A DNA stretch of 64,000 nt from Beijerinckiaceae bacterium (lineage in GTDB: Bacteria; Pseudomonadota; Alphaproteobacteria; Rhizobiales; Beijerinckiaceae). Each line of letters starts with the position of its first letter. Position 1 is the stretch's first letter. Shown one piece after another: positions 29,245 through 38,335 of this stretch. The position numbers and the translations under genes are program-made. The notes under the pieces were generated by a model. It saw only the letters and a program-made list of their open reading frames with translations, was not told where the DNA came from and ran no database searches. The DNA is taken from NCBI GenBank assembly GCA_947452455.1, contig CANGBX010000002.1, positions 434,001 to 498,000 on the forward strand, in the 5' to 3' direction.

Positions 29245-30326
29245 GGGGTGACACGCTCCAAGAGGCATGCATCACCATAAGAATAAAAGCGGTAATTTTG
29301 CGCAATGGCATGCGCATAAGCAGAGCGCATACGTTCCAATCCAGAAAAAGCGGAGACAAGCATAAATAGTGTCGATCTTGGCAAATGGAAATTCGTCAGC
29401 AAAAGATCGACAGCTTTGAAACGATACCCGGGTGTTATGAAAATCGATGTATCGCCAGCAAAAGAATGCACAACACCCTGATCATCGGTGGCCGTTTCAA
29501 GAATACGAAGAGAGGTCGTGCCGGTCGCAATGATGCGACCACCCTTTGCCCGCGCCTCATTCAAAGCATGCGCGACATCAGGCGTGATGGTGCCGAATTC
29601 AGCATGCATTTTATGGTCAGCTGTATCATCTGCCTTCACAGGCAAAAAAGTGCCTGCACCGACATGCAAAGTGACGCGCACGATGCGAATGCCTTTTTCT
29701 TCAAGACGTGCCACAAGGTCAGACGTGTAATGCAGACCAGCTGTCGGGGCGGCCACAGCACCCGGCTCATTGGCAAAAAGTGTCTGGTAATCAGTGCTAT
29801 CTTTTGAATCTTCTGTGCGCTTGCCCGCAATATAGGGAGGCAAAGGCATGTGACCAAACTTGATTATTGCCTCGTCAAGTGCTGGTCCTGAGAGAGAAAA
29901 ATCGAGCAGGATTTCTCCCCCCTCACCTTTCTCAACCACCTCTGCGTGAAGCTGGTCGACCGAACCAGCCTCGCTTTGATCAGAACGAGCGAAAGAAATA
30001 CACTCGCCTACTTTTAGTTTCTTGGCTGGTCGCACAAAAGCGCGCCAACGGCTACGGCCTTCACGCTTGTGCAGCATCACTTCCATACGAGCGACGGCAT
30101 CACCACGACGGCGCGTGCCATCCAGTCGTGCCGGAATGACACGCGTGTCATTGACAACAATGATGTCGCCAGCACGCAGAAGATCAGGGAAATCTCGTAC
30201 GTGACGGTTTGCAAAATCAACTTCTTCTGCCGGCACGTGAAGCATACGCGCACTATCACGCGGCTCAGCGGGTCGCAACGCAATGCGTTCATCGGGAAGG
30301 TCGAAATCGAACAGATCGACTTTCAT
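29241..30326 (-). CDS. queA: S-adenosylmethionine:tRNA ribosyltransferase-isomerase QueA
   Basis: Transfers and isomerises the ribosyl part of SAM to preQ1-tRNA, giving epoxyqueuosine. 361 residues, family length. Recognisable blocks: opening [45 protein letters not shown] and [18 protein letters not shown]. It begins 12 bases after the Mur ligase stop and overlaps the next gene, so it sits inside a long minus-strand transcription unit from gyrA to tgt. Confidence 0.96.
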   Translation of the reverse strand: MKVDLFDFDLPDERIALRPAEPRDSARMLHVPAEEVDFANRHVRDFPDLLRAGDIIVVNDTRVIPARLDGTRRRGDAVARMEVMLHKREGRSRWRAFVRPAKKLKVGECISFARSDQSEAGSVDQLHAEVVEKGEGGEILLDFSLSGPALDEAIIKFGHMPLPPYIAGKRTEDSKDSTDYQTLFANEPGAVAAPTAGLHYTSDLVARLEEKGIRIVRVTLHVGAGTFLPVKADDTADHKMHAEFGTITPDVAHALNEARAKGGRIIATGTTSLRILETATDDQGVVHSFAGDTSIFITPGYRFKAVDLLLTNFHLPRSTLFMLVSAFSGLERMRSAYAHAIAQNYRFYSYGDACLLERVTP

Positions 30327-30338
30327 GACAGACGAGCG

Positions 30339-31751
30339 CTAGGCAAAGCGGCGCTCCATTTCGTCAACCAATTGACGGATCAAACCGCCAAGATCACCGG
30401 AGGTCAGAACAAGAACAACGTCACCAGCTTCAAGTGCATCCGTGATCACATCAATATTTTGAGCACTATCTTTGCTCAAACGCGTGACTTGACAACCTGT
30501 CGCGCCAACGCGCTGCGCAATCTCGTCATAACTCAATTGCTCATGCGAGGCTGCGCCATGATCAGGTGGAGCAGAGATGAATATCTGCGCTGCTCCTTGA
30601 AAGACATCATCATACCAATGAATGGTCGAACGATTGCGCCACGAAAAAGTATGTGGCTCAAAAACAATCTGCAAACGCCGATCCGGAAAGTGCAGTTGAA
30701 TGGCATCAATCGCCGCGCGTGCTTTCTCGCGCGAGGAACCGAAACCTTCATAGACGGGGATCATTGAATGAGACGAGAGCTTATCCATGCGGCGCACAAC
30801 GCCGAGGAAAGATGCAAAAGCTTTCTGCAGATCCGCCACGCCGACAAGCTTCATCTCGAGCAGCATGGCAGCAGCGCCTGCCATATTTTGCAAATTATGC
30901 GCGCCAAGCAGTGAAGTCTCGAAAACCCCAACCTTCTGCCCAAGCGCCACAAGCGTGAAACGGCTCACTTCACCATAGACAATATCGCACAAGTAATAGT
31001 CGGCACTCGGATCTTGCAGCGCGTAAGTCACGACCTTGCAATCAGCGTCATGTGCCACTTGCATGGCATGCGGTTCATCCTTGCAGACAACCAGCAAACC
31101 ATCTTTGGGCATGCGCGAGACGAGTTCACGAAACGGCTTTTCGTAATCCTCTTGTGTTGGAAAAATATTCACATGGTCATGGACCGCAGCCGTCATCAGC
31201 ACGAAGCGGGCGTCATAATGCAGAAACTTTGCGCGCGGGTCCGTATTGCTCGAGGGATATTCATCTCCCTCAATGACAAATTCAGGCGCGGAACCAAGCG
31301 TTGAATTACGCCCGAGATTTTTGGGCACAGCCCCGACGAAATAGCCGGGATCAAGCCCTGCCTCTGCAAGAGCCCAAGTCAACAAGCTGGCGCTGGTTGA
31401 TTTGCCATAAGAACCAACAACAACCAGCGAACGGCGCTCGCGCGCTATGCCGGCCAGAACATCGGGGTAAGATGTGATGGGCTTGCCACTCTGGTAAGCG
31501 GCTGCCACTTCTTCATTCTCCATCGTCAATTTGGCATGTTTGCCAATGACGATGAGATCGGCATTTGACGGAATATTTGCTGCCGCGTGCGGTGTCTGCA
31601 CTTTGATACCAAAGCGCGGCAGCAATTCACTTGCAGGCGGATAAAAGCCCTCATCCGATCCCGTCACTTCGCAACCCTGCTGGCGCATCAGCAGAGCTGT
31701 TGCGCTCATGCCAATGCCAGCAATGCCGATGAAATGAACGTGACGGGTCAT
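30339..31751 (-). CDS. Mur ligase of Mpl type
   Basis: 470 residues from ATG at 31751 (MTRHVHFIGIAGIGMSATAL), seven bases after the ppiB stop; 19 further upstream codons are in frame but overlap ppiB. It resembles Mpl, which recycles murein tripeptide by joining it to UDP-MurNAc: VTGSDEGFYPPASELL, VIEGDEYPSSNTDPRAKFLH and DHVNIFPTQEDYEKPF all fit. The ATP loop reads GSYGKSTSAS where MurC/Mpl usually have GTHGKTTT. Three Mur domains appear present (N-terminal dinucleotide fold, central ATPase, C-terminal ligase with FEPHTFSWRNR). MurC is the other possibility, but the Mpl-type central block favours recycling. Confidence 0.82.
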   Translation of the reverse strand: MTRHVHFIGIAGIGMSATALLMRQQGCEVTGSDEGFYPPASELLPRFGIKVQTPHAAANIPSNADLIVIGKHAKLTMENEEVAAAYQSGKPITSYPDVLAGIARERRSLVVVGSYGKSTSASLLTWALAEAGLDPGYFVGAVPKNLGRNSTLGSAPEFVIEGDEYPSSNTDPRAKFLHYDARFVLMTAAVHDHVNIFPTQEDYEKPFRELVSRMPKDGLLVVCKDEPHAMQVAHDADCKVVTYALQDPSADYYLCDIVYGEVSRFTLVALGQKVGVFETSLLGAHNLQNMAGAAAMLLEMKLVGVADLQKAFASFLGVVRRMDKLSSHSMIPVYEGFGSSREKARAAIDAIQLHFPDRRLQIVFEPHTFSWRNRSTIHWYDDVFQGAAQIFISAPPDHGAASHEQLSYDEIAQRVGATGCQVTRLSKDSAQNIDVITDALEAGDVVLVLTSGDLGGLIRQLVDEMERRFA

Positions 31752-31758
31752 GCCAAAA

Positions 31759-32214
31759 TCAAGCGACAGTCGCTTTGATGATCTTGTCAGGATTATCGAC
31801 AGGCTCACCGCGCTTCAGCTTGTCGACATTGTCCATGCCTTCAGTCACTTCACCCCAAACCGTATATTGGCGGTTGAGGAAGCCGACGTCGGTGAAGCAA
31901 ATGAAGAATTGCGAATTCGCGGAATCCGGGTTGGACGAACGTGCCATCGACACCGTACCACGACCGTGATGCGCGCTGTTGAATTCAGCCTTCAGGTTCG
32001 GATATTTCGAACCACCCGTACCAGTGCCTTTCGGGCAACCCGTCTGCGCCATGAAATCATCGATCACGCGATGAAAGACGATGCCATCATAAAAGCCTTC
32101 TTCGACAAGGCGCTTGATATGCTCGCAATGGTTCGGCGCGAGATCCGGGCGCATTTGAATTTTAACATTCCCCTGCGTGGTTTCGAGCGTGATGATATTG
32201 CCGGTCTCGGACAT
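31759..32214 (-). CDS. ppiB: cytoplasmic cyclophilin-type peptidyl-prolyl isomerase
   Basis: 151 residues without signal peptide. Active-site blocks are complete: YDGIVFHRVIDDFMAQTGCP (Arg and Phe of the catalytic site), SMARSSNPDSANSQFFICF and YTVWGEVTEGMDNVDKLKRG. It follows a paralogue with a signal peptide, 33 bases away. The pair next to coaD is common in Hyphomicrobiales. Confidence 0.95.
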   Translation of the reverse strand: MSETGNIITLETTQGNVKIQMRPDLAPNHCEHIKRLVEEGFYDGIVFHRVIDDFMAQTGCPKGTGTGGSKYPNLKAEFNSAHHGRGTVSMARSSNPDSANSQFFICFTDVGFLNRQYTVWGEVTEGMDNVDKLKRGEPVDNPDKIIKATVA

Positions 32215-32247
32215 GCTTTAAACTCCGTTGAAACAAACTGAACGTGA

Positions 32248-32787
32248 TTAGGTCGGATCAGCCAAGCTCATCTTGACGATCTTGTCGGGATTGCTCGGCG
32301 GTTCGCCGCGCTTGATCTTGTCGACCAATTCCATGCCGCCGATGACTTCACCCCAGACCGTATATTGGCCATTGAGGAAAGACGCCTCTTTAAAGCAGAT
32401 GAAAAATTGCGAGTTAGCGCTATTGGGCTGTTGCGAGCGCGCCATGCCGAGAGTGCCGCGCTTGAAGGGCGCGGATGTAAACTCTGCCGGAATGTTGGGG
32501 AGCTTGGAGCCGCCCATGCCCGTGCCCGTCGGATCACCCGTCTGCGCCATAAAGCCTTCGATCACGCGATGAAAGACGATGCCATCATAGAAACCCTGCT
32601 TCGTGAGCGCCTTGACTTGCTCAACATGTTTAGGCGCGAGATCGGGACGCAGCAGGATTGTCACGCGACCATCCTTGAGATCCAGATACAGAATATTCTT
32701 TTTGTCAGGCTGTGCTTGCGCAAGCGCCTCACCTGCCACAGCGGCAAGAGGCAGCCCGAGCACGAGCGAACGGCGATCGATCGTCAT
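32248..32787 (-). CDS. exported cyclophilin-type peptidyl-prolyl isomerase
   Basis: 179 residues from ATG at 32787 (GGAG nine bases upstream); the frame runs 50 codons further into coaD but that part is its shadow. Signal peptide RRSLVLGLPLAAVAGEALAQAQ directs it to the periplasm. The mature part is a cyclophilin with FYDGIVFHRVIEGFMAQTGD, NSANSQFFICF and YTVWGEVIGGMELVDKIKRG. Tandem with the cytoplasmic ppiB, clearly by duplication. Confidence 0.93.
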   Translation of the reverse strand: MTIDRRSLVLGLPLAAVAGEALAQAQPDKKNILYLDLKDGRVTILLRPDLAPKHVEQVKALTKQGFYDGIVFHRVIEGFMAQTGDPTGTGMGGSKLPNIPAEFTSAPFKRGTLGMARSQQPNSANSQFFICFKEASFLNGQYTVWGEVIGGMELVDKIKRGEPPSNPDKIVKMSLADPT

Positions 32788-32803
32788 GTCAAAACTCCAA
32801 AAA

Positions 32804-33292
32804 TCAGGATTTAAATTTTTCGCGCAAAGCCTGCGCCACTTCCATGGGCACAAAACCCGACACATCTCCACCCATGGCAGCAATCTGGCGCACCAGTGTT
32901 GCCGTGATATGACGCACATCCGGACTTGCCGGCACAAAGACCGTTTGAATGCGCGGCGCCATCGTTGCGTTCATACCGGACATTTGCATTTCATAATCAA
33001 AGTCAGTGCCATCCCGCAGGCCGCGAATGATGAGGCTCGCATTGACGCGCCGGGCTGCATCAATGGCAAGTCCATCGAAAGTCATCACTTCAACCGATGC
33101 CATGACACCTTTGGTCGTCGCAGCGCGCACCATGGCCACGCGCTCAATCGGCGAGAAAACCGGGGCTTTGCCAGGATGCGTGCCAATGCCAACGATGATG
33201 CGGTCGCAAAAAGCCGAGGCCGCATGGATGACATCCAGATGACCATTGGTCAGCGGATCAAAGGAGCCGGTGTACAGACCTATGCGCGCCAT
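32804..33292 (-). CDS. coaD: phosphopantetheine adenylyltransferase
   Basis: Penultimate step of coenzyme A synthesis. 162 residues; nucleotidyltransferase motif [14 protein letters not shown] at residues 9-22, [17 protein letters not shown], and the late [16 protein letters not shown] (the family's ISSTLVRE region). Sits 30 bases after gyrA. Confidence 0.96.
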   Translation of the reverse strand: MARIGLYTGSFDPLTNGHLDVIHAASAFCDRIIVGIGTHPGKAPVFSPIERVAMVRAATTKGVMASVEVMTFDGLAIDAARRVNASLIIRGLRDGTDFDYEMQMSGMNATMAPRIQTVFVPASPDVRHITATLVRQIAAMGGDVSGFVPMEVAQALREKFKS

Positions 33293-33322
33293 ATGCCTAA
33301 CCCCTTCAGCCTCGTGATGGCT

Positions 33323-36058
33323 TTAGCCTTCAACCGCACCATCGGCTTCGTCGCCCTCATTCTCATCTTCGCCGATACGCTCGACCGAGACAACACGCTC
33401 GTCTGACGCCGTGCGGAACACGATCACGCCCTGCGTTGCGCGTCCTGCCGTGCGAATATCTTCGACCGGACAGCGGATCAACTGACCACCATCTGTGACC
33501 AGCATGATCTGATCGGAATGAGCAACCGGGAATGAAGCGACAAGATCGCCATTGCGGATATTCACAGCCATAGCCGTAATGCCCTTACCGCCACGTCCCG
33601 CCACACGATATTCGTAAGACGAGGTGCGCTTGCCATAACCGTTCGAGCTGATGGTGAGAATGGTCTCTTCATGCAGCGAGAGTTCGACATAGCGATCTTG
33701 CGACAGCGAGATCACATTTTCTGTCTCTTCCGTTTCAGCCGGCTCGACCGTTTCCTCAACACCCGTTTCGCCCTGCAAGGCACGACGCATTTTGAGATAG
33801 GCTGCGCGTTCATCCGGACCCGCATCGACATGGCGCAGGATGGCGAGCGAAATCACGCTGTCCCCATCAGCCAGATTGATGCCGCGCACACCCATCGAGT
33901 CACGACCCTTGAAGACGCGTACATCGCCAACCGCAAAGCGGATGCATTGTCCACGCGCTGTCGTCAGCAAGACGTCATTGGCTTCCGAGCAAATCTGCAC
34001 GTCGACAATGCCCTCGCCCTCATCGAGCTTCATGGCAATTTTGCCGGCGCGGTTCACCTGCGTGAAGTCTGACAGCTTGTTGCGGCGCACCGTGCCGCGC
34101 GTGGTGGCAAACATGACGTCCATGTTTTCCCAAGCGGCTTCATCTTCCGGCAACGGCATGATGGTGGTGATGCGCTCTCCTTGTTCCAGCGGCAACATGT
34201 TGACGAGTGCTTTGCCACGCGCTTGCGGCGCGGACAGTGGCAAGCGCCAGACCTTTTCTTTGTAGACCTGACCGCGCGACGAGAAGAACAGCAGCGGTTG
34301 ATGCGTGCTGGCAACAAACAAACGCGCAACGAAATCTTCGTCACGCGTCTGCATGCCGGCGCGGCCCTTGCCGCCACGGCGCTGCGCACGATAGGTCGAG
34401 AGCGGCACGCGCTTGATGTAACCCGCATGCGACACGGTCACGACCATGTCTTCACGCTGGATCAGATCTTCATCGTCAAAATCGGCATCGCTTTCGCCAA
34501 TTTCTGTGCGACGCGGCGTCGCAAAGGCATCGCGCACGGCCGTAAGCTCATCACGGATGATCGTGAAGACACGCGCACGCGAGCGCAGAATGTCGAGATA
34601 ATCGGCAATCTCGGCTGCCAAGCGGTTCAAGGCATCGGCAATTTCATCACGGCCCAGAGCCGTCAAGCGTTGCAGACGCAAATCAAGAATAGCACGCGCT
34701 TGTGCTTCCGAGAGACGGTATGTGCCATCATCATTCAGCTTGTGCTTGGGATCAGCAATCAGCGCGATGAGCGGCGCCATATCGCGCGCAGGCCAATCGC
34801 GACCCATTAAAGCTTCACGCGCGGCAGCAGCATCGGGTGATGTGCGGATCAGACGAATGACTTCGTCGATATTGGCCACAGCAATGGCCAGACCCACTTG
34901 CACATGCGCGCCATCACGCGCCTTGGTGAGCAAATATTTCGTGCGGCGTGTGACAACTTCTTCGCGGAAATCGATGAAAGCCGTCAGGAAGTCCCGCAGA
35001 TTGAGCATCTGCGGACGACCACCATTCAGTGCAATCATATTGCAGCCGAACGACGATTGCATGGCTGTGAAACGATAGAGCTGGTTGAGGACAACGTCTG
35101 CCACAGCATCGCGCTTCAATTCGATGACGATGCGCATACCGTCGCGATCTGACTCGTCGCGCAGGTCAGAAATACCTTCGACTTTCTTGTCGCGCACCAG
35201 TTCAGCCATACGCTCGATCAGCGTCGACTTGTTCACCTGATAAGGAATTTCCGTGACGATGATCGCTTCACGATCCTTGCGGATCTGTTCGACTTGCGCA
35301 CGCGCACGCGTGACCACCGAACCACGGCCCGTGAGATAGGCAGAGCGAATACCGCTGCGGCCAAGAATGATCCCGCCTGTCGGATAATCAGGGCCCGGAA
35401 TAATCGCCATCAAATCTTCGACGGAAATTTCGGGGCGCTCCATCATCGCGAGCACACCATCAATCACTTCGCCAAGATTATGCGGCGGAATATTGGTGGC
35501 CATGCCAACAGCAATACCACCCGCACCATTGACGAGCAGATTGGGATAGCGTGCGGGCAGAACGCTCGGCTCTTTTTCCTTGCCATCGTAATTGGGATGG
35601 AAATCAACCGTGTCTTCCTCGATATCTTCGAGCAAAGGCAAAGCTGCTTTGGTGAGGCGCGATTCCGTGTAACGCATCGCGGCTGCCGGATCGCCATCGA
35701 CGGAACCGAAATTGCCCTGACCATCGACCAGCGGAACGCGCAGCGAGAAGGGCTGCGCCATACGCACGAGCGAGTCATAAATCGCGCTATCGCCATGCGG
35801 ATGGTATCGACCCATCACATCGCCGACGATACGCGCAGATTTCACATAAGACTTGTCCGGCGTCTGGCCGTTTTCATACATCGAATAGAGAATACGGCGA
35901 TGAACGGGCTTCAAACCGTCGCGCACATCGGGCAATGCGCGGCTCACGATCACACTCATGGCGTAATCGAGATAAGAGCGCTTCATCTCATCGGTGATGG
36001 AAACAGGGCGGATATCGGAGCCCGATGCGCCTGCGGAATCGTCTTTATCGTCAGCCAA
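33323..36058 (-). CDS. gyrA: DNA gyrase subunit A
   Basis: Breaks and rejoins DNA in negative supercoiling. 911 residues starting at TTG 36058, with AGGGA ten bases upstream; no better start exists. Catalytic Tyr130 lies in AAAMRYTE. The quinolone region [10 protein letters not shown] keeps Ser91 and Asp95 (E. coli Ser83, Asp87), the drug-sensitive residues. GyrA box [10 protein letters not shown] and six C-terminal beta-pinwheel blades follow (for example [12 protein letters not shown]). A Glu-rich insert ([17 protein letters not shown]) breaks the pinwheel. The C terminus is acidic, as in many gyrases. Confidence 0.97.
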   Translation of the reverse strand: MADDKDDSAGASGSDIRPVSITDEMKRSYLDYAMSVIVSRALPDVRDGLKPVHRRILYSMYENGQTPDKSYVKSARIVGDVMGRYHPHGDSAIYDSLVRMAQPFSLRVPLVDGQGNFGSVDGDPAAAMRYTESRLTKAALPLLEDIEEDTVDFHPNYDGKEKEPSVLPARYPNLLVNGAGGIAVGMATNIPPHNLGEVIDGVLAMMERPEISVEDLMAIIPGPDYPTGGIILGRSGIRSAYLTGRGSVVTRARAQVEQIRKDREAIIVTEIPYQVNKSTLIERMAELVRDKKVEGISDLRDESDRDGMRIVIELKRDAVADVVLNQLYRFTAMQSSFGCNMIALNGGRPQMLNLRDFLTAFIDFREEVVTRRTKYLLTKARDGAHVQVGLAIAVANIDEVIRLIRTSPDAAAAREALMGRDWPARDMAPLIALIADPKHKLNDDGTYRLSEAQARAILDLRLQRLTALGRDEIADALNRLAAEIADYLDILRSRARVFTIIRDELTAVRDAFATPRRTEIGESDADFDDEDLIQREDMVVTVSHAGYIKRVPLSTYRAQRRGGKGRAGMQTRDEDFVARLFVASTHQPLLFFSSRGQVYKEKVWRLPLSAPQARGKALVNMLPLEQGERITTIMPLPEDEAAWENMDVMFATTRGTVRRNKLSDFTQVNRAGKIAMKLDEGEGIVDVQICSEANDVLLTTARGQCIRFAVGDVRVFKGRDSMGVRGINLADGDSVISLAILRHVDAGPDERAAYLKMRRALQGETGVEETVEPAETEETENVISLSQDRYVELSLHEETILTISSNGYGKRTSSYEYRVAGRGGKGITAMAVNIRNGDLVASFPVAHSDQIMLVTDGGQLIRCPVEDIRTAGRATQGVIVFRTASDERVVSVERIGEDENEGDEADGAVEG

Positions 36059-36286
36059 AAAACTGGTCCCTAATGGGTGAGAAAGAATCGTGACATTTTG
36101 TATCCGATTCCGTCTCCCGAAGCCAGTTTTGAGCGGCCCGACTTATCCTGCCAAAGCCATTTGGATTCAGAAGCTTATGAGGGTACTTTCCCCCCATAGA
36201 TTGGATCCCCGCAAATCCAACCAAATACAAGCTTGCCAAGCCAACGTTGGGCTCTAGCATAGCTCTCGTATTTGCTAGGAATATCG
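36059..36286. other. gyrA/hydrolase divergent intergenic region
   Basis: 228 bases between divergent genes. Holds the TTG start context of gyrA and an inverted repeat TTGGAT-N8-ATCCAA (36201-36220). No convincing promoter pair recognised. Confidence 0.4.
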
Positions 36287-37159
36287 ATGATGGGCCTTCA
36301 CTTATTCGTTCGTGCGGTTTCAGCCAGTGTCTTGATCTGTTGCGCGATGATCGACCCGGCTTTGTCCGAGATACGCGAAAACATCGTCAAAATTCCCGTT
36401 CGCGTAACCGGACCCGACGGTACTCCATATTCACAGGACATCACCCTGACTGTTGTTTATGACGACGCAAGAAAAAAGAGCCCATTCCTGATCCTCAATC
36501 ATGGGCGCGCCGGAACGGCTGAAGAAAGAAAAAATTATGGGCGTGCCCGCTTCACCGAGCAAAGTCGGTATTTTGTAGAGCTCGGTTTTGCAGTCTTCAT
36601 GCCGACCCGCATTGGCTATGGTGTCAGTGATGGGCCCGATCTCGAAACTTCCGGTCCCTGCAACAATAAAAATTATCCAAACAGTCTTGCCCCTGCGATC
36701 TCTCAGGTCACAACAGCTGTTAAATATGCCCGATCACAAAGCTTTATTGATCCTCAAAGGGGGATTGTGGTGGGTCAATCTGTCGGTGGTTTCACAACAA
36801 TAGGTGTAGCAGCGGAAAATCTTCCGGGCGTTCGTTTGGCAATCAATTTTGCAGGCGGGGCTGGTGGCGATCCGAAGGGCCGAACCGGGAATCCCTGCCA
36901 GTCTGAACGCATCGCCGCAACATATGGAGAGTTTGGCGCCAAAGCGAAAATACCAACGCTTTGGCTTTATTCCTCCAATGATGCTTATTGGGGTCCAGAT
37001 CTCCCAAAAAAATGGGCTACAAGCTTTGCATCGCGTGGCGGCCAAGCTCAATTTGTTGAGCTACCCCCCATTGGATCGGATGGGCACAGCTCATTCAACA
37101 GAAATCCGGACGCGTGGAAACCTAAGGTCGAGGCCTTCCTCACCAAACACAAATTTTGA
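36287..37159 (+). CDS. exported alpha/beta hydrolase (dienelactone-hydrolase-like)
   Basis: About 290 residues from ATG at 36287, preceded by AGGA at seven bases; an upstream TTG is less likely. A hydrophobic N terminus (FVRAVSASVLICCAM) is a probable signal peptide. The nucleophile elbow is VVGQSVGGF (GxSxG), the probable acid is in LYSSNDAYWGP and the His in GSDGHSSFN. Two cysteines (SGPCNNKNY, GNPCQSER) could form a disulfide. Substrate unknown; peptidase S9/DLH-like enzymes of this kind cleave esters or peptides. Not coupled to neighbours. Confidence 0.85.
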   Translation: MMGLHLFVRAVSASVLICCAMIDPALSEIRENIVKIPVRVTGPDGTPYSQDITLTVVYDDARKKSPFLILNHGRAGTAEERKNYGRARFTEQSRYFVELGFAVFMPTRIGYGVSDGPDLETSGPCNNKNYPNSLAPAISQVTTAVKYARSQSFIDPQRGIVVGQSVGGFTTIGVAAENLPGVRLAINFAGGAGGDPKGRTGNPCQSERIAATYGEFGAKAKIPTLWLYSSNDAYWGPDLPKKWATSFASRGGQAQFVELPPIGSDGHSSFNRNPDAWKPKVEAFLTKHKF

Positions 37160-37165
37160 AGAGCT

Positions 37166-37480
37166 TCAGCCTTTCAAGCTGCGCAGCAAACGGGTCAATA
37201 GCCCGACCATTTGTGTGGTTGATGCGGCTGTTTCGGCTGCCAAAGCAATCTCGGCCCGCGGGGCTACAACCCTACCCTCGCGCGCAGCACGCACGCTTGC
37301 CAGATCGACGATCTCGGCAGGCGGAAAGAGGAAGGCGTAATCGTCCAGAATGGACGGAAAGCCCGGGCGCAAATAGCCCACGCTTTGCGCGCGCACACGA
37401 CGCAATGCCGCATTCATGCGGCCACGCGCGTGGAACAAGGGCCGGAAATCAACCGGCTTCGGATCAGAACGGAATGTCAT
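37166..37480 (-). CDS. small hypothetical protein overlapping ssb
   Basis: 104 residues from ATG at 37480, which overlaps the last 17 bases of ssb. Contains VDFRPLFHARGRMNAALRRV, GFPSILDDYAFLFPPAEIVD and an Ala/Arg-rich tail. I recognise no family. It fills a space otherwise empty between two convergent genes, and the overlap fits an operon with ssb, but it could be spurious. Confidence 0.5.
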   Translation of the reverse strand: MTFRSDPKPVDFRPLFHARGRMNAALRRVRAQSVGYLRPGFPSILDDYAFLFPPAEIVDLASVRAAREGRVVAPRAEIALAAETAASTTQMVGLLTRLLRSLKG

Positions 37481-37958
37481 CGTCGATCGCTGCTGAGGTG
37501 CGCCCTGCGCCAGCGGGAGCCGGACGCGTATCACCACCGCTTGAGCGGCCCATGCTGGGGCGCTCCCCGCCACCGCCGAAGCTCTCGCCGCCTTCACGAC
37601 CGCCACCACGGCTATCGAGAAGCGTCAACTCGCCGCGATAGCGCTGCAGCACCACGTCGGTCGCCTTGCGCTGATTGCCGTCCTTATCCGTATATTCGCG
37701 GGTCTGGAGCGAGCCTTCGAGATAGACCTTCGTGCCCTTTTTCACATATTGCTCAGCCACTTTGCCGAGTTGATCGTTGAAAATGGTCACATTGTGCCAC
37801 TCGGTGCGGTCTTTGCGCTCACCGGTCGCCTTATCCCGCCAGGATTCAGTCGTCGCCACCGAGAAAGAAACAATGGCATCGCCATTGGCCGTGCGGCGCA
37901 CTTCCGGGTCGCGCCCGACATTGCCGATGAGAATGACCTTATTCACGCTGCCTGACAT
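37464..37958 (-). CDS. ssb: single-stranded DNA-binding protein
   Basis: 164 residues: OB fold (SVNKVILIGNVGRDPEVRRT, WHNVTIFNDQLGKVAEQYVKKG), a Gly/Arg-rich linker and the conserved acidic tail DDDIPF that recruits repair proteins. GGAGAG precedes ATG at 37958. Divergent from uvrA, sharing a LexA box, so likely SOS-responsive. Confidence 0.96.
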   Translation of the reverse strand: MSGSVNKVILIGNVGRDPEVRRTANGDAIVSFSVATTESWRDKATGERKDRTEWHNVTIFNDQLGKVAEQYVKKGTKVYLEGSLQTREYTDKDGNQRKATDVVLQRYRGELTLLDSRGGGREGGESFGGGGERPSMGRSSGGDTRPAPAGAGRTSAAIDDDIPF

Positions 37959-38335
37959 GAGGCTCTCCTAAAACGATTGCGGCGCCAGCCCCGACTCATG
38001 GGCCCGCCGATTGGTCTCGCGCACAGTAAACGCGTGAGCCCCCCAAAGCGCCCCGACTGAGGCAGGAAACGCCCTCTGTCCACAGCGCGCAGGATGGGGT
38101 GAACAACCCCATCGGCTTATGTTCATGTTTTGTTCTTAACATACTGATAGGGTTTCAGCAAGCAAAAAGGTGCTGCCCCCAAACCCGGCGTGACGATTTG
38201 CTCTGGGAAGAACCGACAGGTCCGGTCGCAATCTGGGGCACAAATGGCTATCTCAAGCCTGCCCGAATTGTGGAAACCGGCGCACCGCTGCTGCCGTAAA
38301 CCAATCGGATTGCGCGAACAGCGCTGCAAGAAAGA
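37959..38335. other. ssb-uvrA divergent control region
   Basis: 377 bases. Holds a hairpin GATGGGG-N7-CCCCATC (38093-38113), the LexA box (38121-38135) and about 200 bases of uvrA leader. Small frames inside show no coding character. Confidence 0.6.
38121..38135. promoter_or_regulatory. LexA (SOS) box between ssb and uvrA
   Basis: GTTC-N7-GTTC, the alphaproteobacterial LexA site, differing by one base from the box at 21336-21350. A possible uvrA -10 (CATACT, 38140-38145) follows at once, so LexA binding would block that promoter. Confidence 0.85.
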
